Source of the DNA: CAVYXK01 sp963772445
GTDB taxonomy: Bacteria; Pseudomonadota; Alphaproteobacteria; Acetobacterales; Acetobacteraceae
Assembly: GCA_963772445.1 (NCBI GenBank)
Contig: CAVYXK010000014.1
Location: forward strand, 1,016,180 to 1,080,179
Direction of reading: 5' to 3'
Length of the DNA stretch: 64,000 bases
Shown here: piece by piece, positions 36,468 through 44,859 of the stretch
Layout: each line of letters starts with the position of its first letter
Numbering within the stretch: the stretch's first letter is position 1
Program-made: the position numbers and the translations under genes
The notes under the pieces: model-generated
Told to the model about the DNA's origin: nothing
Databases searched by the model: none
Seen by the model: the letters and a program-made list of their open reading frames with translations, nothing else

Positions 36468-37730
36468 TCAGAAGAATCTGTGGGCGACGTTGGGTTCCGG
36501 CAGCTTACCAAGTGCATGATACAAGGCGATTTCGGTGACGTGGAAGGTACGGAACCCGTAGGATTTTCGCATGGTCAGTTTGGCCTTGTTGTTCAGACCC
36601 TCGACCACACCGCTGGAGAGCTGCTTCCTGGCGCGGAAGTAGTTCAGGATCAGCGCGCGGTGCGAGCGTAGCGTCCTGGCGATCTTCTTCATCGGCTCGA
36701 TGCGGGAGCGCATGACCTGACCGCACCATTCATCCAGGAACTTGCCGGCCCAACTCGGCGAAGCATAGTCCCAGAACTGCTGGAAGTCCTCCTTCAGCAG
36801 ATAGGCCCGTACGGTCCGCAGGTTGTAGCGCAGCAGATCGCGCAGGCGGAAGCGTTGATGCTCGGTCAGGTTGGCCTTGCGCTTGAGCACACACCAGCGG
36901 GTCTTCTTCAAGACTGGCTCATAGCCGTCCCGGGCCAGCCGGCGAGCCTCGGCGGCACGCACCTGGTCCAGCGCGGCATTCATCTTGGCGACAATATGGA
37001 AGCGATCGAGGATGTGGATGGCCTGGCTGCACCGCTCACGAATCACCTTCAGATAAGGCTGCCACATGTCCGAGCACACAAACTCGATCTGCCCAGCCAA
37101 TGGTTCGCCGATCAGGGTGAAGAACTGCTCGAAGCTCTCCACCGTCCGTTCGCGACCGATCCATAGCAGGCGCGTGCACTGCTGCTCGATCTGATAGACC
37201 AGCGTCAGGTATTTGTGTCCCCTGGCATACTGGATCTCATCGACGCCGATCGCCACGATCGGCCCCAGTTGCCGGTGCTCGATCCCCCACTGCACGACAT
37301 ACTCGACCGACTGGCAGACCTTGTCCCAGGTGCTGCGAAACGACCCGGCGGTCTCCTGCCAGGACAGCTTCCTCGCCCAGTGCGCCAGGAACAGCATGTA
37401 GGCCTTGGTCAGCTGGTGCTTGCCGACACCCCAGGGGACCGCTTCGACCCGCACGCCGCAGGCCCGGCAATCGACCCGTCGCATGCAATAGAGGAACACC
37501 ACCATGCAGCCCCAGAGGGGCACGAATTCGAACCGGCGCAGGCTCAGGTGATCATAGGCCGGCGCCGGCTTGCGACAGCCCGAGCACACCGGTCTCGAGC
37601 CGCGGCGGGGCCGCACGCTGATCTCGATGGTTCGGCTTTCGGCGCAATGTCGCGCCTTCTCGTAAACGAACCCAGGAAAGTGCTGGTAGTGGTTCAGCAG
37701 GGAGATCAGCCGCATGGCAGCGGGACCCAA
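36468..37730 (-). CDS. ISL3 family transposase
   Basis: 420 residues, intact. The N-terminal zinc finger typical of ISL3 (PVCSGCRKPAP...CRACGVRVEAVPW) is followed by a helix-turn-helix region. The DDE domain shows VAIGVDEIQYARGHKYLTLV (first Asp), FVCSDMWQPYLKVIRERCSQ (second Asp) and SSGVVEGLNNKAKLTMRKSY (Glu), the last being the family hallmark. The start codon overlaps the divergent passenger gene by 17 bases; in-frame ATGs follow at 37715 and later. Confidence 0.9.
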   Translation of the reverse strand: MGPAAMRLISLLNHYQHFPGFVYEKARHCAESRTIEISVRPRRGSRPVCSGCRKPAPAYDHLSLRRFEFVPLWGCMVVFLYCMRRVDCRACGVRVEAVPWGVGKHQLTKAYMLFLAHWARKLSWQETAGSFRSTWDKVCQSVEYVVQWGIEHRQLGPIVAIGVDEIQYARGHKYLTLVYQIEQQCTRLLWIGRERTVESFEQFFTLIGEPLAGQIEFVCSDMWQPYLKVIRERCSQAIHILDRFHIVAKMNAALDQVRAAEARRLARDGYEPVLKKTRWCVLKRKANLTEHQRFRLRDLLRYNLRTVRAYLLKEDFQQFWDYASPSWAGKFLDEWCGQVMRSRIEPMKKIARTLRSHRALILNYFRARKQLSSGVVEGLNNKAKLTMRKSYGFRTFHVTEIALYHALGKLPEPNVAHRFF

Positions 37731-38169
37731 AGGAGTTGCCGGCAGACGTGACAGCGTACCGGCGCAACGGGCTGCTGCCGATCCCTTGCAGACCTGTTGT
37801 CCGGACCTCGATCAGTGGCCTCGCAGCTGGGCGTATGAGGCGCGCGATATTCCGCCTGGCCGGCGGATGGTGGAATGCTTCAAGCCGTTCCTGCGCGACC
37901 TGCTGGCCTTGCAGCTATCACGCCAAACCTTGCGCCGACACCGCGACAACGTCTGGGCTCTCGGCGGTGAGGTCATCAGCCGATTGCAGATGGACAGCGA
38001 CCTCCGGAGGCGGCCAATCAAGCAGGTCGTCCTCACCCTCATCGGCGACGATGGCGGGCCGCTGCTCTCCCATGGTCAGTCCGACACCGCGCAGCGCTCC
38101 TTCGACACGACCTGCCGCAAGTTGTTCCGCTTCCTGACAGACCCTGAGATCAGCCGCGATGAGGCGTAA
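37714..38169 (+). CDS. ISL3 passenger gene, integrase-core-like small protein
   Basis: 151 residues within the element ends, divergent from the transposase. Helical: MVECFKPFLRDLLALQLSRQ, TLRRHRDNVWALGGEVISRL, QRSFDTTCRKLFRFLTDPEI. The 'FxxFLxxLxxxxLSxxTLRRHRDNxWALGGExI' layout resembles the SAM-like core-binding domain of tyrosine integrases but no catalytic domain follows. Possibly an accessory factor of transposition; function unknown. Confidence 0.5.
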   Translation: MAAGPKGVAGRRDSVPAQRAAADPLQTCCPDLDQWPRSWAYEARDIPPGRRMVECFKPFLRDLLALQLSRQTLRRHRDNVWALGGEVISRLQMDSDLRRRPIKQVVLTLIGDDGGPLLSHGQSDTAQRSFDTTCRKLFRFLTDPEISRDEA

Positions 38170-38426
38170 AGATGCCTGCCGTGGTGGCGGATGATATCTC
38201 CGCTTCTGCCGATGTGGCGGCTGTGGGGTTGTGGGCAACGCGCTTGTGTTGTCCACAAATCCACCAGCCGGCCGGCTGAGTGATAAAACTAGCCCTCGGT
38301 ATACCCCCGAAGCACCCACAGTTTCCGCTGACGAGCCTGATTTTAGAGTGGGCCTCAAGCATGCTACGACGGCTACCGTTCTCACATGTAATATATAACC
38401 AATCAGAACAGCGAGGGACGCGTAAT

Positions 38427-40514
38427 ATGTCCGGTCAAAACCAAAGCATCCCAATCACAGTCTCCGTCACGCTCCAGGAGTCACCGGCCGGAGAACGCCC
38501 GCCCGCGGCGGCCGCCTATGCCTTCACCGGCACCGGTCATTTCATCACCAGAGCCGATGTCAGCGAATCCGGCACCGCGACACTGCGGGTCCCAGTCGGC
38601 GAAAACCCACGCCAGGTCCGCGTCGTGGTCGGGCCAAGACTGGAGCAGGAAGGCGTCAGCCTGAGTGATCTGACGCGCAGATCCGCTCAGCAGCAGTTTC
38701 TGCAGGTGAGTTCCAAATCCGGAAACCCCACCGCGCAGTTTGAAATACCCTCCCCGATCTGGCTCTGCTGGATAAGGCTGTGCTTTGTGCAGGGCACCCT
38801 TCTGAAGCAGCTTTATAGCAGCGGGGTGCCGATTGACTATCCGGTCTGCGGTGCGACCATACAGATCTGGGAAGTTGAGCCTATATTCATCATCCTCGCG
38901 CAAATCCCGGATGTCGCCCTCGACAGGGTCAGGCAATATTTTCTGAACCCGCAGCCGCTTCCTCCCGGTGTGGCGGATACGGCGCGTTCCCTGGCGCGGC
39001 TGGGCCGCCTCGATGTTACCCGGCCGGTCTCTACAATCGAGCGCTACGCGGCTTCATCTCCGGCGCTCACCGATGTGCAAAACATCGCGCTGTCCGGAGA
39101 TGTCGCATCGCTGCGGCAGGCCCTGACAAGCGTTGATGAGTTGATCATCCGCTTCCTGATCTGCCTGCTCTTCCCGGAATGGGTGCTAACGCGGCTGGTT
39201 GCGACGATTTCCACTGATCCCTGCGGCAGTTTCAGCACGTACATCTTTCTAAGTTGCTACGATAGCGTGAACCTATACTTCACTGCGTCCGTCGATTTCG
39301 GCTTCTTCTCCGTCGAGCTGTACGACCCGAAGCCGGTGGCCTGTTATACGTACTGGAACTATCAATGCGGGACGGAGGTGACGCTTTACACAGCCAGTCC
39401 CTTTGCCCCGCTTTGCGCGCCATGCGCGCCGGTCGACGCGCCGGAAAATTACGTTCTCTTCCGCGCCATCGGAAATGTGCCGTTATCGGGCATCTATGGA
39501 AGCAGCACGCTGCTTACCCTATCGGCGACCAGCGCAAATATCGGCCTGGCTGCCAATCTGTACGGTGCGGGTCTCGACTTGCCATTTGGCAACCCGCCTG
39601 GGGACGCGATTTACCCGCGAATCGAATTTGACGGCTCCCTCCGCGATTTAAACCTCGCGACGTACTATCAGCTCTCCTATCGGCAGGGAACCAGCGGTTC
39701 TTTCACGCCACTGACCGGAATAGTAAACCGGAAATACAACCACTTCGTCGGAGCCACACTGGTCACCTCCGTCTATAACCTGGGACCCCAAGTGGTGAAT
39801 GGCGTTCCCAATCTCTTTGAGATTCCGCCCGACCTGCCGCCGCCTGGCGGGGATTGGGCGTTTCCTGATCCGCCCGTCGATCTCGCGAACGGAGTGTTGG
39901 ACACCAGCGGATTCCCTGCGCCCGGCACCTACCAGCTCCAGCTCGAGCTGTTTGACATGAATGGTGCGGTGGTGAACATCGGCGCAGCCGGTATCGGGTA
40001 CTTCGTTCCTACCACCGAGGATCCGGACGGGACGATACACACCGCCAACGCCTCCACGCTTGGGCTCGTGAGCGGTAACAGCTTCATCATGACCCTGCAT
40101 GTGGATAACAGGCCGACCTCAGGTTCTCTCAGCGCCCCATTGATCAACGGCAGCCCGGCCGATGCATGCGGCGTGCTACACTACTCATCTGGCACGGGCG
40201 GGCTAGCCGGAACCGTCACCATTCAGTACACTGCAACCCAGCCAGGAAACTTCGCGACATATTCCTATCGCCTGTCGCGAGGCGTCACTCCGTTAACACC
40301 ACCGACCACCTCGGGGCAGACCAGCGCGGCGACAAACCCGGCCATAGTCACCATGAGCGCGCTAAGCCTTCTCACGCAGCCGGATCAATCTGTTTGCGAC
40401 GTTGCGGGCTTTGGCGAAGACCTCTACGTCGCCTCGCTCACCACCGACGGATGGAATTGCGTTTCGGACTACGACAGCGATCCGCCACCGGTGGGCTTTG
40501 TCCTCGCCCCCTGA
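38427..40514 (+). CDS. large protein of unknown function with NPQPLPP motif
   Basis: 695 residues from the ATG at 38427 (GAGGGA upstream). No signal peptide. An N-terminal beta-sandwich-like region (ITVSVTLQESPAGERPPAAA, GTATLRVPVGENPRQVRVVV) suggests a carboxypeptidase-regulatory-like fold. The middle is cysteine- and aromatic-rich (LCWIRLCFVQGTLLKQLYSS, YFLNPQPLPPGVADTARSLA, CYTYWNYQCGTEVTLYTASP, CAPCAPVDAPENYVLFRAIG), and the C-terminus is beta-rich and Thr/Ser/Pro-rich, without membrane helices. I recognise no characterised family. It heads a three-gene group with a DUF1360-like gene and a small protein. Confidence 0.7.
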   Translation: MSGQNQSIPITVSVTLQESPAGERPPAAAAYAFTGTGHFITRADVSESGTATLRVPVGENPRQVRVVVGPRLEQEGVSLSDLTRRSAQQQFLQVSSKSGNPTAQFEIPSPIWLCWIRLCFVQGTLLKQLYSSGVPIDYPVCGATIQIWEVEPIFIILAQIPDVALDRVRQYFLNPQPLPPGVADTARSLARLGRLDVTRPVSTIERYAASSPALTDVQNIALSGDVASLRQALTSVDELIIRFLICLLFPEWVLTRLVATISTDPCGSFSTYIFLSCYDSVNLYFTASVDFGFFSVELYDPKPVACYTYWNYQCGTEVTLYTASPFAPLCAPCAPVDAPENYVLFRAIGNVPLSGIYGSSTLLTLSATSANIGLAANLYGAGLDLPFGNPPGDAIYPRIEFDGSLRDLNLATYYQLSYRQGTSGSFTPLTGIVNRKYNHFVGATLVTSVYNLGPQVVNGVPNLFEIPPDLPPPGGDWAFPDPPVDLANGVLDTSGFPAPGTYQLQLELFDMNGAVVNIGAAGIGYFVPTTEDPDGTIHTANASTLGLVSGNSFIMTLHVDNRPTSGSLSAPLINGSPADACGVLHYSSGTGGLAGTVTIQYTATQPGNFATYSYRLSRGVTPLTPPTTSGQTSAATNPAIVTMSALSLLTQPDQSVCDVAGFGEDLYVASLTTDGWNCVSDYDSDPPPVGFVLAP

Positions 40515-40528
40515 GCTATGCGACAAAG

Positions 40529-40559
40529 CGCCCTCGCCGAAAGCTTTTCGGTGAGGGCG
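40529..40559. terminator. strong stem-loop between the large gene and the DUF1360-like gene
   Basis: CGCCCTCGCCGAAA and its complement (with one G-T pair) TTTTCGGTGAGGGCG around a two-base loop. It may terminate or attenuate transcription before the downstream small genes. Confidence 0.6.
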
Positions 40560-40572
40560 TGTCTGCCCTGAC

Positions 40573-40989
40573 ATGATGAAGTTCTATGAGTTCCTGCTCG
40601 GTGCTCTGGGGGTATGGCGGCTTACGCATTTGCTCACGGAGGAGGACGGACCGAACAGGCAGCTCGCGCGCTTACGGCTGCGCGCAGTAGGGCGATTCTG
40701 GGCCACGCTTCTGGAGTGCTTCTACTGCCTCAGCCTTTGGATCGCGATCCCCTTCGCGCTGCTTGTGGGAGATTCGTGGCGTGAACGGATTCTTCTGTGG
40801 CCTGCACTTTCAGCACTCGCGATTCTCCTGCAACGCGCGGTAGGCGCCGCCGCTCCCGGAATCGAGGTTTGGGAAGATCCACCTTCATGGGAGACGAATG
40901 ATGAGCTGCTGCGGACGGCACAGAGCGATCACGGCGGCACTGCCAGGGCCCGGGTTGGCTCCGCGGATCGTCCAACCCCGCCGCGATGA
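40573..40989 (+). CDS. DUF1360-like membrane protein
   Basis: 138 residues. FYEFLLGALGVWRLTHLLTE, then WATLLECFYCLSLWIAIPFA matches DUF1360 (PF07098), whose hallmark is a 'R-x-T-x-L...CxxCxS/LxW' arrangement with two or three membrane helices. The C-terminal 40 residues are soluble and partly overlap the next gene. The biochemical role of the family is unknown. Its association with the 695-residue protein upstream and the small protein downstream may define a conserved set. Confidence 0.72.
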   Translation: MMKFYEFLLGALGVWRLTHLLTEEDGPNRQLARLRLRAVGRFWATLLECFYCLSLWIAIPFALLVGDSWRERILLWPALSALAILLQRAVGAAAPGIEVWEDPPSWETNDELLRTAQSDHGGTARARVGSADRPTPPR

Positions 40990-41152
40990 CGACGTTGCGT
41001 TCGAGTATGTGGGCCGAACCGGTCTGACCGTTCGCGGCCCGGCCTCCGGCATCGTCTACCGCTTCCCCCGGACTGGGTCACGGGCCTTCGTTCGCGCCAA
41101 AGACAGCGTAGCCATCGCAGCGCTCCCGCAACTCCAGCGCGTTTCCCGGTAA
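40898..41152 (+). CDS. small protein with Cys-rich start and FEYVGRTGLTVRGP motif
   Basis: 84 residues in a frame overlapping the DUF1360-like gene by 92 bases; begins MMSCCGRHRAITAAL and has a beta-rich core FEYVGRTGLTVRGPASGIVY followed by FVRAKDSVAIAALPQLQRV. The core resembles small phage-tail or head-associated proteins of about 80 residues ('FEYxGxTxLTVxGPxTGRxYRF'), but the resemblance is short. Function unknown. Confidence 0.6.
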   Translation: MMSCCGRHRAITAALPGPGLAPRIVQPRRDDDVAFEYVGRTGLTVRGPASGIVYRFPRTGSRAFVRAKDSVAIAALPQLQRVSR

Positions 41153-41628
41153 CTGGTCTCGCTCACACATCGGTGTGATTATAAGCGCGCCTCGCAACCA
41201 CATCCCGGTTTCCGCCCTTTGGCCGGTGAAACTAAACCCCGCAGTTGCCCCATTGCACTCGGGAGCCGAATCGGCGGGGATGAAGCGAGATGCAAGCCAG
41301 CTTGTCGTTCACCCTACGGGTGAACAAGCACCGGTTGATGCGTGGTCTGCCCGGCAGACACGTTCGCCGGTCGGGTGCACGTCGAATGACACGCCACCGA
41401 GCCTGTCACACCGTTTAGGCAGTTGCCGTCCCTCGGGCAAGCCCGAGGGTAGGCTCTATTGGCGGCCACCACTGTTACGCCCACATCACCTCGCTCCGCT
41501 GCGACCCGGTGAACCCGCCTCTGCTTGGGATGCGCAAGGTGGTGAGCGAGGACCAAAAATTTAGGGGTTCGTTAACCGGTCCATCGGACGGTGTCGCAGA
41601 GGTGCTCGGGAGCGCTATTTGGGCGCTG
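41153..41628. other. non-coding, hairpin-rich stretch (candidate structured RNA)
   Basis: 476 bases without a convincing gene. Four tight perfect hairpins occur within 300 bases: TCACAC-ATCG-GTGTGA (about 41163-41178), GTTCACCC-TAC-GGGTGAAC (about 41309-41327), GTCTGCCCGGCAGAC (about 41344-41358) and CCCTCGGGC-AA-GCCCGAGGG (about 41431-41450). It could be a structured RNA, an intron remnant or a set of terminators between the plus-strand cluster and the minus-strand Smr gene. Confidence 0.4.
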
Positions 41629-42291
41629 TCATCCAGGGCCACGCCGCTCGCGGCCGACATGGCCGGCGGCCGTGCCGCGCTGGTGAGGGGAAGCTGACTT
41701 GTCGGGGTCAGCGGAAGAAGCCCATCCTGACGCCAGGAGGTTAGAGCGCGCGCGGCGCAGCAGCAGGCGGACCGCTCCGGGGTTGGCGGCGTGCGGATGC
41801 GCCGCAGCGAGCACCAGCGGGGCAATGTCGGGGAGGTTCAGCCAGAGTGGGAACTCGCGGCGGATCACGCCACCAGCTTCGCCGTTGCCGCGGCCGGTGA
41901 CTACTTCGACGCAGCGCAGCCGGTCGGCATGCGCCGTGCGCACAAAGGCCACCAGCGCGTGGAAAGCGCGCTGGGCCGTGTGACCGTGCAGGTCGAGCCT
42001 GCGCGCGGCAGCCAACTTGCCGGTCCGAAACCGTGACCAGGTGGAGCTGTCCACACCGGGCGGATGCACGCCCACGGCGATCGCCGGCACTCGCGGACGT
42101 GCCGGTCGAGCTGGCTTCCGGGCGAGGGCGGTGATGGCAGGCACGGCCGGCGGGTCGGCCTCGGGGGGCAGCTCGGGGCGCGCGCGGCCGGGGAGGGGAC
42201 GGATCGATCCCGCAAAGCTCGCCCACACGGCGCGATCGGCATCCGTCAGCTCCGGCCGCTGGGCGGGCTTGGGCAAGGGTTGGTTTGTCAT
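41629..42291 (-). CDS. Smr domain protein
   Basis: 220 residues from MTNQPLPKPAQRPELTDADR. The Smr fold is shown by LDLHGHTAQRAFHALVAFVR (the LDLHG motif) and VEVVTGRGNGEAGGVIRREF with PLWLNLPDIAPLVLAAAHPH, GAVRLLLRR. This is the alphaproteobacterial long form with a disordered N-terminus. Smr domains act as nucleases on RNA or branched DNA. The C-terminal 30 residues after LLLRRARS are unusual and may result from a small frameshift near the end. Downstream of and co-directional with the MFS gene. Confidence 0.82.
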   Translation of the reverse strand: MTNQPLPKPAQRPELTDADRAVWASFAGSIRPLPGRARPELPPEADPPAVPAITALARKPARPARPRVPAIAVGVHPPGVDSSTWSRFRTGKLAAARRLDLHGHTAQRAFHALVAFVRTAHADRLRCVEVVTGRGNGEAGGVIRREFPLWLNLPDIAPLVLAAAHPHAANPGAVRLLLRRARSNLLASGWASSADPDKSASPHQRGTAAGHVGRERRGPG

Positions 42292-42337
42292 GGCACAGAT
42301 GGATGTGCAGATGCGGCGGGCGGTGGCCCGTTCCAAG

Positions 42338-43555
42338 TCACTCCGGCGACCGGCGGCCGCAGAGCAGCAGGGCAGCCAGCGCGGCCATGGCTGCCAGCCC
42401 ATCGTACGGGATCGCATATCCCCCGAGTGCGGTCACCGCCGCGCCGAACGCCGAGGGAAATACCGTCACGCCGGCAAACGCCATGGCGGTGCCGAGGCCC
42501 GTGGCCTCGGTCCCGTGCACGCCGCCGAGGCGGGCATATTCCGCGTAAACAAGGCCGGTGTAGCCGGCGGAGGTCGCCCCGCCGAGCAGCGCGAGGGTCG
42601 ACACCGCGGCCCAAGGCCAGGCAGGTCCCAGGCGGGCGGCCGCCAGCGCGACGGCGGCCGTGCCAAATCCCAGCCCCGCCAGCATGCTGGTGGGCGAGAG
42701 ATATCGGTCAGCAATCCAACCCCAGATCGGCCGGCTGACCGAACCGGCGATCTGATACAACGCCAGCGCGAACCCCGCCTGCACAAGGCCCAGCCGGACC
42801 ACGCCGGTCAACTGCACCGTCATGAAGGCAACGAAGGAAAGCTGGGTGCCGGAGTACACGAAGCTGGCGACCGACAGCCGGCGAATCATCGGGTTCTGTC
42901 GCAGAAGTGTGAGCTGCCGCGGCAGTGCGTCGCTCCAAAGCGGCCGGTGCAGGTCCCGGTTGGCGTCCCAGCGCCGGCGAGGGATTTCAAGCAGAACCAG
43001 CAGCAGCAGGGCGGGCGCCATCTGGACCAGCATCGCGGCGCGCCAGCTCGCGGCCACGGCGATTGGTGGAACGATCAGAGCGCCCAGGACCCCGCCCAGA
43101 GGCACGCCGATCTGGCGCAGTGACATGACGAGGTTGAATACGGATTTTGGCGTGTGTGGCACGAGGAGATGCGTGCCGGATGGAGCGATCGCTCCGTACG
43201 CGAGTCCGAGCACGACGGCACCGGTCGCAAGGGCGGCGAGGCTGCCGCCGGTCGTCACCAGCAGCATCCCGAGGACCGCGAGCATCACGACCTGGCTGAC
43301 GCGGACCGCGCCGTAGCGGTGAACAAAGCCGGGTGACAGCACGGCGGAGCCGATACCTACCGTATAGACGATCGAGACGAACATGCCGCTGAGGGTTCCG
43401 GGCACACCGAGGTCGCGGGCGATCTGCGGGGCGGCGGCGGGCACCGAAAATTGCGCCATGGTGGCGAGAGTTTGGACGGCGAGCGCGGCTGCCAGCGGCC
43501 AGACCGGCATGCCTCGCAGCCCGCGCGATGGTCCGATTGCAGCAGCAGCTTTCAT
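42338..43555 (-). CDS. MFS transporter
   Basis: 405 residues with about 12 membrane helices. Visible motifs: LSPGFVHRYGAVRVSQVVML between helices 2 and 3, and a second-half IWGWIADRYLSPTSMLAGLG (motif A repeat). Resembles the CynX/NNP-like and 'YbfB' groups of small-molecule exporters, but substrate cannot be told. 46 bases separate it from the Smr gene on the same strand. Confidence 0.83.
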   Translation of the reverse strand: MKAAAAIGPSRGLRGMPVWPLAAALAVQTLATMAQFSVPAAAPQIARDLGVPGTLSGMFVSIVYTVGIGSAVLSPGFVHRYGAVRVSQVVMLAVLGMLLVTTGGSLAALATGAVVLGLAYGAIAPSGTHLLVPHTPKSVFNLVMSLRQIGVPLGGVLGALIVPPIAVAASWRAAMLVQMAPALLLLVLLEIPRRRWDANRDLHRPLWSDALPRQLTLLRQNPMIRRLSVASFVYSGTQLSFVAFMTVQLTGVVRLGLVQAGFALALYQIAGSVSRPIWGWIADRYLSPTSMLAGLGFGTAAVALAAARLGPAWPWAAVSTLALLGGATSAGYTGLVYAEYARLGGVHGTEATGLGTAMAFAGVTVFPSAFGAAVTALGGYAIPYDGLAAMAALAALLLCGRRSPE

Positions 43556-43717
43556 TCTGGTCTAGGAATGTCCACGGGCGGCAGCCTATATCTTCGCATA
43601 ATTGGTTGGCTGACCGATTGAGACGCGGTTGCACACGCAAGTCCACCTCTCCCGCGAGCGGGACACGTGCGGGTAATGCCGCTCTCGTGTTGCACGGGAC
43701 GCGATATCAAGATCGGA

Positions 43718-44449
43718 GGCCAGCGCAGCGTACGGCATCGAGTACCAGGGCCGGTCTGGCCTGATCGGGCTGCTGCATCGCCTCGGCATGGAGCATCGCA
43801 AGCCAAAGACGGTGTCGCGCAAGCTCGATCCGGAGAAGCAGGCGGCGTTCATCAAGGCCTACGAAGACCTGCTGAACCAGCTTGAGGCCGACGAAGTGGT
43901 GCTGTTCGCCGACGCGGTGCATCCGACGCACGCGGTACGGCCGGTGGGCTGCTGGGCACCGAAGGACACCCCGATGCGGTGGCGCAGACCAGCGGGCGGC
44001 AGCGCCTGAACATCCATGGTGCGATCAACCTGGAGACCGGCCACACCCGGATGCTGGAGGTGGAGACGGTCGATGCCGGCAGCACAATCAAGCTGATGAT
44101 CGCGCTGCTGGCGCTGTATCCGCGCAAGCGGGTGATCCACCTGTTCCTGGACAATGCCCGCTACCATCACGCGAAGCTGGTGCAGGCCTGGCTGGCGCGG
44201 CCGGGCTGCCGAATCAAGCTCCACTTCATCCCGACCTACTGCCCGCACCTGGACCCGATCGAGCGGCTTTGGGGGCTGATGCACAAGCACGTCACCCACA
44301 ACAAGAGCCACGACACCTTCCGCGACTTCAGCGACGCGATCCTGACGTTCCTGCGCGAGGAGGTGCCCAGGAACTGGCGGATCTACTGCGATCAAGTGAC
44401 GGACAACTTCCGTATCATCTCGCCCAAGGATTTTCGGATTCTGGCGTGA
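43718..44449 (+). pseudogene. IS630 family transposase remnant
   Basis: The frame opens as YGIEYQGRSGLIGLLHRLGM, EHRKPKTVSRKLDP, then LEADEVVLFADAVHPTHAVR (first Asp). A frameshift near 43975 leads to INLETGHTRMLEVETVDAGS, VIHLFLDNARYHHAKLVQAW (second Asp) and FIPTYCPHLDPIERLWGLMH (Glu), ending at 44449. The N-terminal HTH and the left terminal repeat are missing. Its 3' end runs into the small DUF1127-type gene. Confidence 0.83.
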
Positions 44450-44648
44450 GCGGAGTATAGTTGCCCCGCTGAAGCCGAGCGACACCAAGTTCTCGGAGCT
44501 GCCCGTCGCTCAGCCGGTGCAGTCGCCGCCCGAGCCTTGCAGCGCGGCGCCGCGACATCCAATCACGCGTCGCCTTCCAGACTACTCTGATGTCGTCGAA
44601 CGACATCTGGCCAGGTTGTCCGGTGATGGGATCGATGGGCCAGAACAT
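44415..44648 (-). CDS. DUF1127-type small protein with altered C-terminus
   Basis: 77 residues from the ATG at 44648, chosen because AAAGGAG precedes it. MFWPIDPITGQPGQMSFDDI leads into WMSRRRAARLGRRLHRLSDG, then QLRELGVAR, the DUF1127 core ('RxxxxLxxLSDxxLRDIGLxR'). Such proteins are small basic regulators of phosphate or stress responses in Alphaproteobacteria. The last 20 or so residues read into the IS630 remnant, so the natural end was replaced. Confidence 0.6.
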   Translation of the reverse strand: MFWPIDPITGQPGQMSFDDIRVVWKATRDWMSRRRAARLGRRLHRLSDGQLRELGVARLQRGNYTPLTPESENPWAR

Positions 44649-44859
44649 TGCGCCTACTCCTTTGACGGGAACGGACGCTCCTCCGTGGACACAGTTCATG
44701 TTGGGAACCGACAGTTCGAAGCGCAAGGGAGAAAATGCTGCGGTGCAGCATTGCACATTGAGCATCGCGGATCGGCTCAGTCTCCTACCCGCATCTTGAG
44801 GGGGCCGGCCCAAGCGCCCCACACTGACACCCTGACTACCAATCGGGGGAAGCGCGGGC

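Larger units (their letters stand above)
36449..38350. mobile_element. ISL3-type element with a passenger gene
   Basis: About 1.9 kb between GGCTCTGATTTTAGCCTCG (36449) and, read inward from 38350, CACTCTAAAATCAGGCTCG; both continue TCAG. It contains an ISL3 transposase (minus) and a divergent 151-residue passenger gene (plus). No matching 8-bp target duplication could be found, so the element may be old or have lost one flank. Confidence 0.7.

Noticed and set aside
38427..41152. Prophage tail module
   Set aside because: No tape measure, sheath, baseplate or terminase genes; only one short resemblance in the 84-residue protein.
41153..41628. Group II intron
   Set aside because: I could not find a domain V-like stem with bulge or a reverse transcriptase; left as a structured-RNA candidate.
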